NCBI GenBank assembly: GCA_029204225.1
Contig: MU832558.1
Location: 1-64,000 of the forward strand
Direction: 5' to 3'
Source: Diphasiastrum complanatum
Taxonomy: Eukaryota; Streptophyta; Lycopodiopsida; Lycopodiales; Lycopodiaceae
Length of the DNA: 64,000 nucleotides
Shown: positions 11,339 through 24,400 of the stretch, in pieces
Layout of the letters: every line of letters begins with the position of its first letter
Numbering within the stretch: the first letter of the stretch is position 1
Notes under the pieces: model-generated
The model's database searches: none
What the model saw: only the letters and a program-made list of their open reading frames with translations
Told to the model about the DNA's origin: nothing
Program-made: the position numbers and the translations under genes

Positions 11339-12480
11339 TGATAGGGCCAATTTTGGCTTTAGAGGTCAATTGGTCAAGTACACACGTTTTGTCATGATTA
11401 GGCCAAAATTCAATTGTGATGTAACTCGAGCTAGTTAGGTTGCTTACACATGTCAGTTTAGGTTTGATGAGTGATGCACCGTATGTGGTGGCAAAAGTCA
11501 AAGGGTCCAATCATAAGAGAGAGAGAGAGAGAGATGTGTTGTAAGGGTCCAATCAAAAGTGAGGGGTGTTGCATCACACATCCAATAGGATTAGAGAGGC
11601 TATGATTGAGGGGTCCAATGAGATTGAAGCATGGATCTCCATGAGTTCTATATGTACTTTGAGTTTCTATCATAATCTAATGTGAGTTTTTGAGTCAATT
11701 TGGAGATCTCTCAATTTTGTGTATTTCACTTTCTCTCTCTACCCGAGTTCAATTGGTCTATTCTCTCTCTACCCAAGGAGAGGAGCTTAATTTTTTAACT
11801 TAGTTTTTTCATGATGAGTTTCCACACATGTGAAACTACTTTGGTTATGAATGTATGTATGTAACTTCACCTCTTTGCCTTGGATTTCATCAATTGATCT
11901 TGGATTTCAATCAATAGAAGATCTAAAGTGCATAATCTTTGCTTAGGAGATCACTCTCACACATTAGGGCAATCTCACACGTGTGAATTTTCACATGGTA
12001 TCAGAGCCTACCTAAAGTTTTGATGCATCTATCATCCATAGTTTCAAAATTTTCATGAAAATCTAGATCTAGAGAGTGTTGATTGCATCTCCCATGCTAT
12101 CTCAAGGAAATTTGGATCAAGAGGGTTCATTATCATAATGATTGAATCATTTCAAGTACTGTACAAAATTTAGTATGTAGGCACGTGTGAAGTATAGCCA
12201 AGTTCATTTGGAAAGTTCTCTTCCAAGTAAGATCCAAATTTGGTGCTAGATAGCTTGTTTGAAAGCTAGTTTTGTCTAGTTTTTGTAGCACTTTGTTTCA
12301 ATCCATTTGGTAGAGCCTACCAAAAGTTATAAGCTTTTGAAAAGGGTTAGGTAGGGCACCTAGAACTCTTTGGACACATTTGGTTTGATCATATCTTGCT
12401 AGTTTGACCAAAAAATTCAAGGGAGCTTGGAACTATATATCTTTTGGCTTAACAAAGGAGGCATCAACTGTCATCGTGCT
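11339..12480 (+). mobile_element. Plus-strand Copia LTR and leader fragment
   Basis: A plus-strand primer site (tggtatcagagcc, 11996-12008) directly follows sequence ending ...ttttcaca, so an LTR ends at 11995. A start at 11339 (tgatagggcc) would make it about 657 bp, close to the 655 bp of Copia B. The LTR holds the palindrome cacacgtgtg (11976-11985) and a near copy cacacatgtg (11823-11832). About 470 bp of leader follows before Gypsy K integrase sequence begins near 12490, so the body and 3' LTR are missing. The 5' boundary is inferred. Confidence 0.6.
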
Positions 12481-12489
12481 AGATGATCC

Positions 12490-14612
12490 ATCTTGTGATT
12501 GGTTGATTTGGGCCATCTGGTGTTTAAGTTGCTGCTGAGTCTCTTTTAACTCTACTACTCTTGGGAGTGGTGAGGTACGCCTAGATGGCGGACAACAGTT
12601 TGGTTTCCCAATCTGATCAACTCGTTTCGACTATCTTGGTTAGGATTTTATAGATCGTCTTGTTGGTGGATTCCGCCTGGCCAATTTGGGATAGTATGGA
12701 GAACTTTTGCGATGAACAACAAGGTAATGGCATAGGAGATTATCGATCACTTCATTTCAGAAGTGAGTGCCTCAGTCACTTACAAGCTCAATTGGACAGC
12801 CAAAACACGTAATAATATTTTCATAAAGAAAGCGCGCTACGGTCTTCACATTGGCGTCCTTTGTTGCACGTGCTTCTACCCACTTGGTTGCGTAATCTGT
12901 TGCGATCAAGATATATTGTGCTTGGGTATTCTTTGTTGCTGGACTTATGGGCCCAACAAAGTCTATACCCCATTTATTAAAGGCTTCGCCTTCTATAATG
13001 GGTGTCAGTGGGGGTGAAGTCTACTTTGGTATTCTTTTTGGCTCGTTGGCAAACATCACACGTTTTAATGATAGCACAGGTATCCTTAAACAATGATGGC
13101 CACCGTAAGCCTGCTCGGATGATAGTTTTTGTAGTCGCTTCAGTTGAGAAGTGACCGTCGCCAATGCCCTCATGTGCTTGAGATATGATAGGACGTATCT
13201 TGGATTCATAAGCACATCCGTGTATAATATCGTTAGCGCCTCTTTTATATAATTTTCCTGCTATGAGTTGAAAGGGTGCTGCTTTTAGCAGAAATTTTCT
13301 TTTTGCTACCGTACTCAAGCCTTCTTTGAGTTTGCATGTGGTTAGGAACTGAGTGATTTCCTCAACCCACAAAAGAGTGGCATCGATCTGAAAAAGGCAT
13401 GCATCAGGAAGATCATCGTTGACTAGTGCATCAGCCTTTTCAGCATTGGGAAGTCTGGAAAGGTGATCAGCCATGTAATGTTGGGTTCCTTTCCTGACGA
13501 CTACTCAAAAATTGAATTCCTCGAGTATTAACAGCCATCGAGCTATGTGTCCTGTTTTACAAGATTTATTAACAATGTATAACAGTGCATGATGGTCTGT
13601 GTAGAATGCAAAGGTTTGGCCTAGCAAATAGTGTCTGAATTGTTGTATGACGTAGACATGGCCAGTGCTTTGCTCTCGGTTGTTGTATAGTTTATTTCAG
13701 AACTACACCAGTTGCCTACTCAAGAAACGTATCAGAAAATCCTTTCCATATTCGTTTGGTTGTGCTAGGAGACCCCCTATGGCATACTTACTTGCGTCAG
13801 TATGCACATAAAATTCATTCGTGTAATCTGGAGAACGAAGTATGGGTGCAGTAGTAAGTGTTATTTTCAACTCCTCAAAAGCTTTTATACATTCCTCAGT
13901 CGATCTAGGGTCTACCACATCTAAATAAATGAGTCTCGCCTTACCGACGTAGTCGATTATGAAGATGCGATAATAGTTAGTGTGGCCTAGGAAGATGTAA
14001 GCTTCCTTTACTATTGCGGGTAAAGGCATCTCAACCATAACCTTGATCTTTGAAGGATCTGTGGAAATACCATCCTTCGAAATGATGTGTCCAAGGACAA
14101 CCCCATGGGTTACCCATATTTGACATTTCTCGGGGTTTAGTGAGATTCCAAACCTACGACAGTGAATAAATATCATTCCAAGGGCATCGAGGTGCTTGTC
14201 TGTAGAAGAATAGACACCCAAATGATCGACATAGATCTTGACAAGTTGATGTAACAGATCTTGAAACGCCATTTGCATGATGCGTTGGAACGTGGAAGGG
14301 GCATTGCCTAAGCCAAAAGCATGATAAACTAGGTTACATCTGTACGGCTTAGCCTAATAGGCTTCGTGTTCTCCTCTAATGGTATAGTATGGACCGCTAC
14401 TTCAGGAGGGACCCCCTTCATTTCAGTATAATTCCATGCAAATACATCCCTGTATTTGTGGAGTAAGGTCTCCAGATTAAAAAGTTGACTAGGCATGAGG
14501 TGGGCTCCGACGTGAACAATGTGATCCACGTCCTCATCAGAAGCTTTAAGATTTAACTCTATGGTCTTGGCGGGTCTTTCAAAGGATTGGGAAACTCATG
14601 TAGGTTCTCGTT
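12490..14612 (-). pseudogene. Gypsy K pol, 3' segment: RT, RNase H, integrase (decayed)
   Basis: This is a Tat-like pol in the same lineage as Gypsy A. From high to low: RT N-part at 14329-14529 (VFAWNYTEMKGVPP); RT C-part at 13703-14278 (LNPEKCQIWVTHGVVLGHI, FYVHTDASKYAIGGLL); the RNase H end plus integrase zinc domain at 12977-13474 (MADHLSRL; H..H and CDVC); and the integrase core down to about 12560 (DYATKWVEA, then LVSD followed by a stop, then GTHF). The RT fingers and palm between LSRTDVT and the NAPSTFQ motif are deleted at about 14334. Beyond the integrase motif AYLTT, the sequence at 12490-12560 changes to a short coiled-coil-like stretch (VELKETQQQLKHQMAQI). The upstream half of this element resumes at 33457. 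Confidence 0.87.
14608..14612. repeat. Target-site duplication of Copia A (left)
   Basis: tcgtt here matches tcgtt at 33457-33461, immediately outside the two Copia A LTRs. The duplicated site lies within Gypsy K pol, showing that Copia A inserted into Gypsy K. Confidence 0.85.
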
Positions 14613-15777
14613 TGTCAGAAAGTGGTGTGCAGAAGATAGGTCTAGCTCAAAAAGAAACAAATAGAAATAATTCGTGTGTCTAGAAAGAAAATGCCTTCAT
14701 GCATGGCGGAATAAACTATCTTCATCTTTCCAACGCATGACTACGCCTATCAATTTCAAACAAGACAATAGTGATAGAAATCACGTTTAAACTTATAGTA
14801 ACTAACTTTGAAATCGCCAGTACTACAGTGATTACGTAGCCAAACAATTAAGCATCGAAAGTTATCAGACAAATAATTAGTTGTGAATTGCTCATGTATT
14901 AATTGTGAAGAAATACAGAAACACATACATTCTGAGACGAAAGATGAACGCAATGAAGGACAGTATTAATTCAGTATGAAAATATAACAAGAGTAACTGA
15001 GTACAATAAGTTGCGGATCGAAGTCGCGTACTCAATATTATCTATGAGCGGCTAAAATGGAAGTCTGAATTAAGCGCAATGCTGATAAGCAGTGGCGTAA
15101 TAGCAATCTCTAAAACAACTCTAAGAAGTGAGCTAGAATGCTTAGGAGTGTTCAAGCTCGTAGGCTTGAGAGAGAGAGAGCTAACTATTCAAATGCTTCT
15201 GATAATTCTGATTTTCAATGAATTTCAGATGATTTCAGATAATTCAATTGTACGAATATGAACAACTATTTATACTTAAGAAATTAGGTCGTCAAATGCG
15301 ATCGCCAATTGGCTGGTGATCATCTAGCATCCAGCCGGTCCTTATCATTGATTGCTGATAAGCAGTGAAATTGGTCGTAAACGTTCTATCTGCATAAATG
15401 AACCAAGACTGTTGCTCTGCAAAAATGAAGTAAAATAGCCACAGACGACATTGTTAGATTTTTCGTGAAAGAAGCGAAAAAGACGAAGGTGCCCTTAAAT
15501 CTCATTTAGTGTTGTCCCACCTTTACTAGAGCCATTTCCTTAACATGTGAGGCTCTTTGGAAAAAGCAAAAAATGAGACACTGTGATTTTACATGAGATT
15601 TCTATCAGGCAAAAAATGCGACACTGTCGTAAACTCCGTGTAATCTGTAGACTGTGTAAAAACACTTGTAATTCTGCAGATTGTGTAAACACACGAAAAA
15701 ATCCACAGAACTGGATAAACAATGGATGAAGATTAAAATCGATTTAGTCGATGGGTAAGAAGGAGAATAATCCAATA
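14613..15777 (-). repeat. Copia A 3' LTR
   Basis: 1165-bp LTR, uninterrupted copy. It contains a short GA run (15171-15180). It begins tgtcag and ends caata, where the partner has caaca. Confidence 0.85.
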
Positions 15778-15890
15778 CTCCTCCTTAATCTGAATCCTTG
15801 AATGTCTTGACCTTCAAACTTAGTTCTATATAGAATCTTCTGTGTGACTCCAAACTTAATGCTTTAGTAAAAATATCTGCTGTCATATTA
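15778..15890 (-). pseudogene. Copia A pol 3' end
   Basis: Minus-strand reading gives NMTADIFTKALSLESHRRFY, the conserved C-terminal RNase H motif of Copia, followed by a stop and the polypurine tract abutting the 3' LTR. It is separated from the rest of RNase H (19625-20195) by Copia D. Confidence 0.8.
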
Positions 15891-16176
15891 GTTAGAATTA
15901 AAGTAGAATCACTGTGCTATTGTACTGTGGGTCCTATCAGTGGATAAGGATCAGTTGGCCTGGCCACGAGGCAAGTCGACGGGACACGCGTCCCGCCAAC
16001 GACAACCTGGGTCATGCATGGGTTGCTTGAGTGAACAACTATATGTACAATGTAATTTCGTTTTGAGAAATACAGTTGCTATGTGAGCTTGTTGTGGAGA
16101 GTGTTTTCTGTCCGTGTTACTGTGTAGCATGATCTGTGTTCCTGTGCAAAGCAAATTCTAAGTTGGTATCAGAGCG

Positions 16177-17302
16177 GTACAGGGAGTGTACACAGTACAG
16201 CATTGCCATTGAAGAGAGCTTCGGGAGAACTGCCTTCTGAGAGTTCAGGGTTTACAGCGGGTTGAAGACGGAAGGAACCACTAGTGCGAAGAGTTTAGCA
16301 CACAGAAGCTTGGTAATCTTGAGACTGTGTGAGGATTCAGAGACAAGGGTTGTCGGCTGAATCAGAACCTCGGCAAATGAAATTTTGAAATTCCGAAGCA
16401 GGCTATTTGGTGTTTGCAGTCAGTGTGCAATCAATCGACACCATTTGACAAATGGATTGAAGCATCAGCTTTCCAGTGGTAGGGCGACCTTAGAGCAATT
16501 GATTTGGCCAGCCAAAGAGCTGTGAAAAGCAAGCCAAGATCAAAAGTTGCAAGCAAAACCTTGGTCAAGGGTTTGGAAGCCTAAATACTTGGTCCTCTCT
16601 CTATTTTGAACTATTTTGGTTGCTGTGAAATCTCATAGAAGGGCGCCCTAGCAGTATAAATCAGACCTGAAGTGGCCGTGGACAGCCGCAAACAGTACAA
16701 TGCTCTAGATCTATGAGAGCTGGGTGGCCAAAACCCTGCAGCCATAGCTTGAAGCTCGTGAAGGAGAAGGAGGCCGTGAGGAGGCTGTCGTGCGCGGTGA
16801 AGAGAGTGGAGCTGTAGTGCTCCGAAGTGTCCAGCGGCTGGAGTACCCTATTTCAACATTTTGGAAAGATCACAGTTGTAGGATTGAGAGTAGATACGGA
16901 TCGACGGTTGAGATCGCGCTACTTAAGATGAATATTCACAGTTGGATCAAAATTGACCTTTAGATGGATTCTGAAGGGCAGTTGAAGAAGGCAAAGAGGC
17001 TTTGAAGTAATTATAGCCATTCAACTTCAATAAAAAATTTCACATTGAAAGTTGAGTTGGGTCCCAAGTTCATGAAGTGTGAAGTTTCTTCACTCTATAG
17101 AAACAGTTCAAAAACGAGAAAAGTCCCTATTTTTGGGTCCTTTGTCCATTTTGACCCAAACGAAAGGCTATAACCTCCAAACGAAGGACACCCAGACTAT
17201 ACCTACAAGTACGGTATAGCAAAACAGAATGATTGCAGCGGAGAAAGGGCTCGGAGTGTGCCAAAAGTGATTTCACCATTCCATTGGGCACGTAGTTAGG
17301 AG
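16177..17302 (+). other. Copia D leader, non-coding
   Basis: About 1.1 kb between the primer site and the first coding remnant, without any recognisable domain. It is G/A-rich and shows no Gag motif. Confidence 0.5.
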
Positions 17303-19297
17303 TTGACGACTAAGTGCATTCGTGATGTTATCTTTGATGAGTCCAAGATATATGAAGACGAGGATGCTGAGAAGATAGAGACATCCAGTGGGAAAGATGG
17401 TATAGTGAGGATACCACCTGATGATGATCCATTCATTGACCTTTCGAGTGATGAACATGAGGATACATCTCAAGATACTACTACTCAACCTCAAGAGACA
17501 AGTTGGAGAGGTAGGGACAAAACTTTTGGAGCAAAAAGGATTGAAATTGCAGGTGACAAACGCAAGGAGAAGGATGTACCATGGGATACATTTTCACCAG
17601 GAAGCCGATCACCTGACAGGAAGCTCCCTAAGTGGCTTGAGAGATTGTTGGAGAGCCGCGACATGGATGACTTTCCAGGATCATCTAGCCAGGGAGAGCT
17701 ATGAAGATCAACAAGAGAGAAGACACAGCCTGAGAGGTATGAAGCAAATTATGCTCTCTAGCATTATTCAAAGCAAAGAACCTTCGACTTATGGTGAAGC
17801 GAAGGATAATGACATTTGGGTCAAGGCCATGGGAGAGGAGATGGAGTCAATTGCTAAGCATAGCACATGGGACTTAGTAGAACCACCGGTTGGCAAGAAA
17901 CCCATTGGTTGCAAATGGGTATACAGGACTAAGTACCATGCAGATGGAAGTATAGCAAAGCACAAGGCAAGATTGGTGATCAAAGGGTATGCACAAAGCA
18001 AAGGCATCGACTATGAGGAGACCTTTGCACCGGTATGTAAGTGGAATACTCTATGTCTACTTGTTGCTTTAGCTTTACATTTTGGTTGGCCTTTGCATCA
18101 GATGGATGTGAAATCTACTTTTCAGAATGGTGAGTTGGAAGAAGAGGTGTTCATGGATCAACCTGAAGGCTTTGTAGCGAAGGGACAGGAAAATAAAGTA
18201 TGTTGCTTGAAGGAAGCACTTTATGGTCTTAAACAGGCACCACGTGCGTGGTATAGCAGGATTGATGCCTAATTTCATTCAAAGGGGATGGTGAGAACAC
18301 ACTCTGATCAAAATCTATATGTCTTATGCTTTGATGGTATGGTTGCTTTGATTGCTCTTTATGTTGATGACTTGATTATTACGGGAAATAATCAAGAGAT
18401 GATAGATATGATCAAGAAAGACCTCATGGAACAATTCGAGATGACAGATCTCAGCCTGATGCATTATTGCCTTGGAGTAGAGGTGTGGCAAAAAGGACAC
18501 GAAGTGAGTTTAACACAGGTGAAGTATGTCAAAGAGTTGCTGCACAGGTTTGCAAACCAATAAATACTCCTATTGAACCAAGTAAAACGCTTTCTAAGCT
18601 TGATGAGTCACAGTCATTTGATGCTACACTGTATAGGCAGTTAGTAGGGAGCTTGATTTACCTTACCACGACTAGACCAGATATATGCTATGTTGTTGGC
18701 ATTGTAAGTCAGTTTATGGCAGCACCTACGGAAACGCATTGGAAGGAAGCTAAACGCATTTTGCGTTATGCAAAAGGCACTTTAGAGTATGGCTTGATTT
18801 ACATGAAGCATGATGGTTTACCTGAGTTGTGTGGCTATGTGGATGCGGATTGGGGAGGTGACTATGATGATCATAGATCTGCCACAGGGTATGTATTCCA
18901 GTTTTGTGGTAGTTGCTTTTCCTGGTCTAGTAAGAAGCAAAGTACAATTGCTCTTTCCACCACAGAGGCAGAGTATAAGGCAATGTGTAGTTCAGCACAT
19001 GAAGCTATATGGTTGAGACAAATCTTGGAAGAAGTTGGCATGAAGCAGAAAAATCCCACGACTTTACATAGTGACAGTCAGAGTGGCATTCAACTAGCAA
19101 AGAATCCAGTGTTCCATGCGAGAACTAAACACATTGAGATTCAGTATCACTTTATACGTGAGAGGCTGCTGAGTCGTGAAATTCATGTTGTTCATTGTAG
19201 CACATAAGAACAACTAGCTGATATTTTCACTAAGCCACTTGTTGGAGAAAAGTTTGATAAGTTTAGATCAAAGCTTTCTGTACTTAAAGTTTGTTGA
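17303..19297 (+). pseudogene. Copia D RT-RNase H remnant
   Basis: It opens in the integrase-RT linker (SRDVIFDES-like motif at about 17320), shifts frame near 17700, then gives RT at 17750-18560: GCKWVYRTKYHADGS, QMDVKSTFQNGELEEEV, LYGLKQAPRAWY and an intact LYVDD near 18360. A TAA lies at 18270-18272 and a frameshift near 18550. RNase H at 18560-19297 keeps GYVDADWGGD, STTEAEYKAM and the ADIFTKPL end, with a TAA at 19205-19207. The catalytic residues survive, but the frame is broken at least four times and everything upstream of RT is missing. Confidence 0.88.
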
Positions 19298-19624
19298 CTT
19301 TAAAGCTATGTATATGATTGTGTATAAAGTAGACTCTACTTTAAGGGAGAGAGTTAGAATTAAAGTAGAATCACTGTGCTACTGTACTGTGGGTCCTATC
19401 AGTGGATAAGGATCAGTTGGCCTTGCCATGAGGCAAGTCAACGGGACACGCGTCCCTCCAACGGCAACCTGGGCCATGCATGGGTTGCCTGAGTAAACAA
19501 CTATATGTACAGTGTAATTTCGTTTTGAGAAATACAATTGCTATGTGAGCTTGCTGTGGAGAGTGTTTTCTGTTTGTGTTACTATGTAGCATGGTCTGTG
19601 TTCCTGTGCAAAGCAAATTCTAAG

Positions 19625-20754
19625 TATATCTTGCGTTCTACAATACTGCAATATGATACTTTAGTTCAATGTGCTTACTCCTGGAATGAGATTTAGGGTT
19701 GGCTAATAAAGCGATGGCACTTTGATTATCACAAAATAATATCGTCGGAGCATATTGATTCAGACTGATATCTGAGAGTACGTTCCTCAACCAAATTGCT
19801 TTCTTTGTAGCTTGAGAGGCTGCGATATACTCTAATTCACTGGAAGATAGAGCTATCAAAGATTGCTTGCGACTATTCCAGGAAATTGGACTATTGTTGA
19901 GGAAGAATGTAAATCCAAAAGTAGATTTATGAGTGTCTACATCTCCTGCCCAATTCGCATCTGTGTAACCATTGAGGAAATTGAGGTTGTCATTGCCGAC
20001 TGCTCCATAACAAATGCAAAAGTCCATAGTAGCTCGAAGATATCGCATGCCTCTGATAAGAGCCTTCCAACGTGTTATGTCAGAATTAGTCCTATACTGA
20101 CTGAGAGAGCTGACTGCAAAAGCTATGTCTGGCCTAGTACAGATCATGGCATACATAAGAGATCCTATCATAGAATGGTAAGGATATTGCAATACCTTTT
20201 TGTGCTTGACTTTGAGTCTGTTTCGGATTCGTTGCAGCCTTCTTGGAGGTTTTCTGCTTCTGTCGCTTCGAGCCTTTGTTGACAAATAGAGCTTGAGAGG
20301 AAGAAGTAGATGACGTGTCTTGACTTCTTCTATTGTCTTCTTGCAGCAACATAGTGATAACTCTAGTAGGAGTTAAATCTGAGTGTGTCGATATGATCAT
20401 CACCTAGTTCTCATATGTAGAGGGCAAGCATGAAAGTAATGTCATGATTGTCTCTTGATCATCTATGACTGATCCGATAGCGGCCGTCTGTTGCAAGAGA
20501 TCTTACATTGGTTAATGTGACTCTGAAGTGAATCACCATTAGACATCTTGAATGTGAAAAATTTTCTTCGTAGATGTAACTTAGTAGTTACGTCCCTCAC
20601 GTCATATAGTGAGTTCAAGATGTCCCAAACGTCTCTTGACATTTAAGCTTCAGCTATGTGTCCAATCTGTGTATCTAATATATTGAGGATAATAAGCGCA
20701 AAAGTTTTACCGTCCTTCGATTTCCACTTTCAGTTGTCATCTTTAGGTTTTACT
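19625..20754 (-). pseudogene. Copia A RNase H joined directly to Gag
   Basis: At 19638-20195 the minus strand encodes the end of RT and RNase H (SMIGSLMYAMICTRPDIAFA, GYTDANWAGDVD, SSSELEYIA, FCDNQSA). At about 20195, with a change of frame, it becomes Gag (20200-20754: HSDLTPTRVITMLLQ, ending QKQKTSKKAATNPKQ). Protease, integrase and most of RT are missing between the two, a large internal deletion. Gag continues upstream at 27186 beyond the Copia B insertion. Confidence 0.82.
20750..20754. repeat. Target-site duplication of Copia B (left)
   Basis: ttact here and ttact at 27186-27190 flank Copia B exactly. The site is inside Copia A gag. Confidence 0.95.
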
Positions 20755-21409
20755 TGTGAAAAATACAGATCCTAAGTGGATCTAAACTCCAAGATCATTG
20801 GCTTGAATGCTTGCACTCCAAACTACATAAGCTAGGAATTGGCAACACATTCTATGCTACCTAGAATGCAAAGAACTTGATCAAAAAGCATTTATCACAA
20901 ATGGAAACTTCCATAAACATCAAGTGCGGCCCAAAATAGCATTATACAGTCCATAATACATCAGCCTACCACTTTTGGAAAGCACCTAAGATCATGCACA
21001 ATAGCTTGAAGACAATACACACAACAATGCTCTCAATGGAGGAAGAAACAATGACAATGATCTATTGATCTCAATGAAGCATACAAAAGGTTTCTCCAAC
21101 CTGTTCTCCACGACTTCCCTACTATTTATGGATGAGGAAGATGACTCTCTCTCCTCTCTCTAGAAGGTACTTGACCCTAGATATTCCCTATATAGGAAAA
21201 ATAGCTAAAAATGGCTTATATGACCAAAATACATCAAAATGGTCTCATTTTGAAGGGTATGAAGTTTGACACTTCATCATACTGAAAAAATACAGTAAAT
21301 AAAAACATTGTGGCCTGGTTCACACGTGTGAAACTCCAGAACCAAAACTATTTACAATTTTAGCCAATTTAGGCCTCAAACTAGCTAGGAAATGTTGACA
21401 ATTTTCACA
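20755..21409 (-). repeat. Copia B 3' LTR
   Basis: 655 bp, tgtgaaaaat...attttcaca. It contains cacacgtgtg at 21321-21330 and a TATA-like ctatatag at 21188-21195. The polyprotein stop codon lies in its first bases as read on the minus strand (21405-21407). Confidence 0.95.
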
Positions 21410-24400
21410 CTCCCTCTTCAACATTGGATGCTAGTTTCAACATAGTCTTTGAGCACATTCCAAGATTAGATCTATGCATTAAATATAGGTCCTTTCCCAA
21501 TGGTTTGGTGAAGATATCAGCCACACACTCCTTTGAAGAGACATGTTGAAGCTCCACCTCTTTGGCAATGACTTGATCTCTCACAAAATGGTGAGCAATC
21601 TCAATGTGCTTGCTCCTTGCATGAAAAACAGGATTGCTTGCCAAGCTTTGGGCTGAAAGGTTATCACAAAGTATGATTGGAGTCTTCTCTGGTTCCAGCA
21701 AGTGAAGATCCAATAACATCCTCTTGATCCAAAGAATCTCCTTGGTGCATGTTGTTAATGCCTTGTACTCGGCTTCGGTGGAAGATAGAGAGATAGTTGG
21801 TTGCTTCTTTGATAGCCATGAGACCACTCCATCTCCAAGATAGATTGCAAAGGCACTTGTTGACTTCCTATCCATTTGATCACCTGCAAAATCTGAATCT
21901 GAAAATCCACAAAGGTTAGGTGTAGTACCTCCATACAAGATGCCAAAATCTCTAGATCCCGAGATGTATCTAAGTACTCTCTTTCCTAGCTTCCAATGAG
22001 CCTCACTAGGATCTTGCATAAATTGACTTAGTTTACCAACCACAAAGCTTAGATCAGGTCTTGTGATGGTTAACCATATAAGAGATCCTATTAGCTTTCT
22101 ATAGAGAGTAATGTCCTTGAAGGATCTTTCATTACTTCTTGTAGTTAGCTTTACATTTGATTCCATAGGAGTAGAAACAACTTTACAATCTTCCATATGA
22201 AACCTTTTTAGAATAGAGTTAACATACTTTTCTTGACATATGAATGTAGATTTAGAAGTTCTAATAATCTCTATTCCTAAGATATAATGAAGTTTACCAA
22301 GATCTTGAATTTCAAACTCTCTTTTGAGTGCCATCTTGATTTCATCTATATCTAGATTGTTACCACCACTTAAGATAATGTCATCAACATAGATCAAAAG
22401 TAAAGTGATATCATTTTCATTCAATCTAAAGTAGAGAGAATGATCATACTCACTCATAACAAAGTTTTGAGAAAGTAAGAAGGAATTGAGCTTAGCATAC
22501 CAACTCCTTGGTGCTTGCTTTAGCCCATACAAACTCTTTTGGAGATAGCACACATGATTAGGCTCATCATGTGAAACATAGCCCTCGGGTTGCTCCATGT
22601 AAATATCTTCTTCAAGATCACCATTCAAGAAGGCATTAGTAACATCCATTTGCCACATATCCCAATCATAAAGAGTTGCAAGAGAGATTAGGATTCGAAT
22701 AGTTACCATCTTTGCCACGGGTGCAAAGGTCTCATCATAGTCAATACCATATTCTTGAGCATACCCCTTTGCCACCAACCTTGCCTTGTACTTGTTGATT
22801 GATCCATCTTGATTTGTCTTGATCTTGAAGATCCACTTACAACCAATTGCCTTCTTGTCCTTTGGAAGCTTTACCAACCTCCATGTGTTGCTTTTGATGA
22901 GTGCTTGATGCTCATGATCCATGGCTTGGATCCATTCCTTCTTTTGAATTGCTTCACCTACACAAGTTGGTTCATCAAAAGAGGTAAGAAAAGCAAAGTT
23001 AGAGTTGTCCACCACTTGCTTTCCTTTTTCATCATAGGTTAGCCTTGATGGCTTAGCCCTTTGCCTTTGAGTCTTCCTTGAAGTTTGCTTTGGAGTGGCA
23101 TCTCCATCTTCATCCAAGACATCTTGCACATCATGATGATTAGTAGGCACATCAACATCAACATCAACAACATTGGAAACATTCTCTTCATGAAAGATGA
23201 CATCCCTACTTATGACAACTTTCTTTGTAGAAGGAATGTACACTTTGTAAGCCTTGCTTACTTCACTATAGCCAACAAACACACCCTTCTTTGATGAAGG
23301 ATCTTCTTTAGTTCTATCATCAAGTGTGATATTGACAAAACATGTACATCCAAAGATCCTACAATGCTTGACACTCGGCCTTCTACCATAAAGAACCTCA
23401 TGAGGAGTTTTACCATCCAAGGAAGCACTTGTCCATCTATTACATAGATAGTTAGCACATGCTAAAGCTTCCCCCCAAAAAGACTTAGCAAGATTAGCAT
23501 GTAGTCTCATTGCCTTGGCACATTCACAAAGGGTTCTATTCTTCCTCTCGGCCACTCCATTCTGTTGTGGAGTCCTAGGACTAGACATCTCCCTCTTAAT
23601 CCCATGTGCTATACAAAAGTCTTTGAACCTATTTGAGGTGTATTCCCCTCCATTATCAGATCTTAAGCATTTGATCTTTGTATTGAATTGGTTTTCCATT
23701 TCATTCTTGAACTTGACAAATGCAGCAAACACTTCATCCTTACTTTTAAGAAGATAGATCCAAGTATACCTACTAAAGTCATCAATGAAAGTTGCATACA
23801 TCTTTGCCCCACCATTGCTAGTTGTACTAGAAGAATGAATATCAGAATGCACAAGTTGAAAAGCTTCTTTAGATCTAGAAGTAGATCTAGAATAAGCAAG
23901 TCTATGAGATTTGGACAAGGCACAATGTTCACAAACACTATTGTTTGCAACAAGACTTTTAGGGAGACCAAGAACAAGCTCTTTCTTTGCCATTACCTCC
24001 AAAGATTTGAAGTTGGGATGGCCCAACCTCTTGTGCCAAACTTCTTGGTTTGTCAATTGCTCCCTAGCCATACATCCTTCATGATTAGAGATCACACATG
24101 CATCAAGCTTGAAAAGTTTACCATGCCTCCTACCTTGAGCAATCAAGGATCCACATTTACTTATCAAACATGCATCTCCAATGAACTCCACATCAAGTCC
24201 TTTGTCAATCATTTGACTTACACTAAGCAAATTCTTAGTGATTGAAGGAATGTACAAAACATTTTCAAGATTTGCTTTCCTATTTGTTGAAAGGGAAATA
24301 GGAATAGTGCCTATGCCTTTGATGTCACATTGACCATCATTTGCAGTGTAGATGATGTTACCTTCTCCCTCATAAGACAATAAGGATGTAAAGTATTCCT

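Larger units (their letters stand above)
15891..19624 (+). mobile_element. Copia D, internally deleted plus-strand Copia
   Basis: The LTRs are 15891-16163 and 19353-19624 (about 272 bp), beginning gttagaatt and ending aattctaag, so the outer ends form the inverted pair TTAGAATT/AATTCTAA. The primer site tggtatcagagcg is at 16164-16176 and the polypurine tract aagggagagag at 19343-19352. The LTRs differ at roughly 6% of positions by eye. The body holds a leader, then the integrase-RT linker, RT and RNase H; Gag, protease and integrase are gone. It interrupts RNase H of Copia A. No clean TSD was found (tatta against tatat at best). Confidence 0.82.

Noticed and set aside
15951-16154. Antisense open frame in the Copia D LTR, repeated at 19413-19616
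   Set aside because: An LTR duplicate with no domain, antisense to the element.
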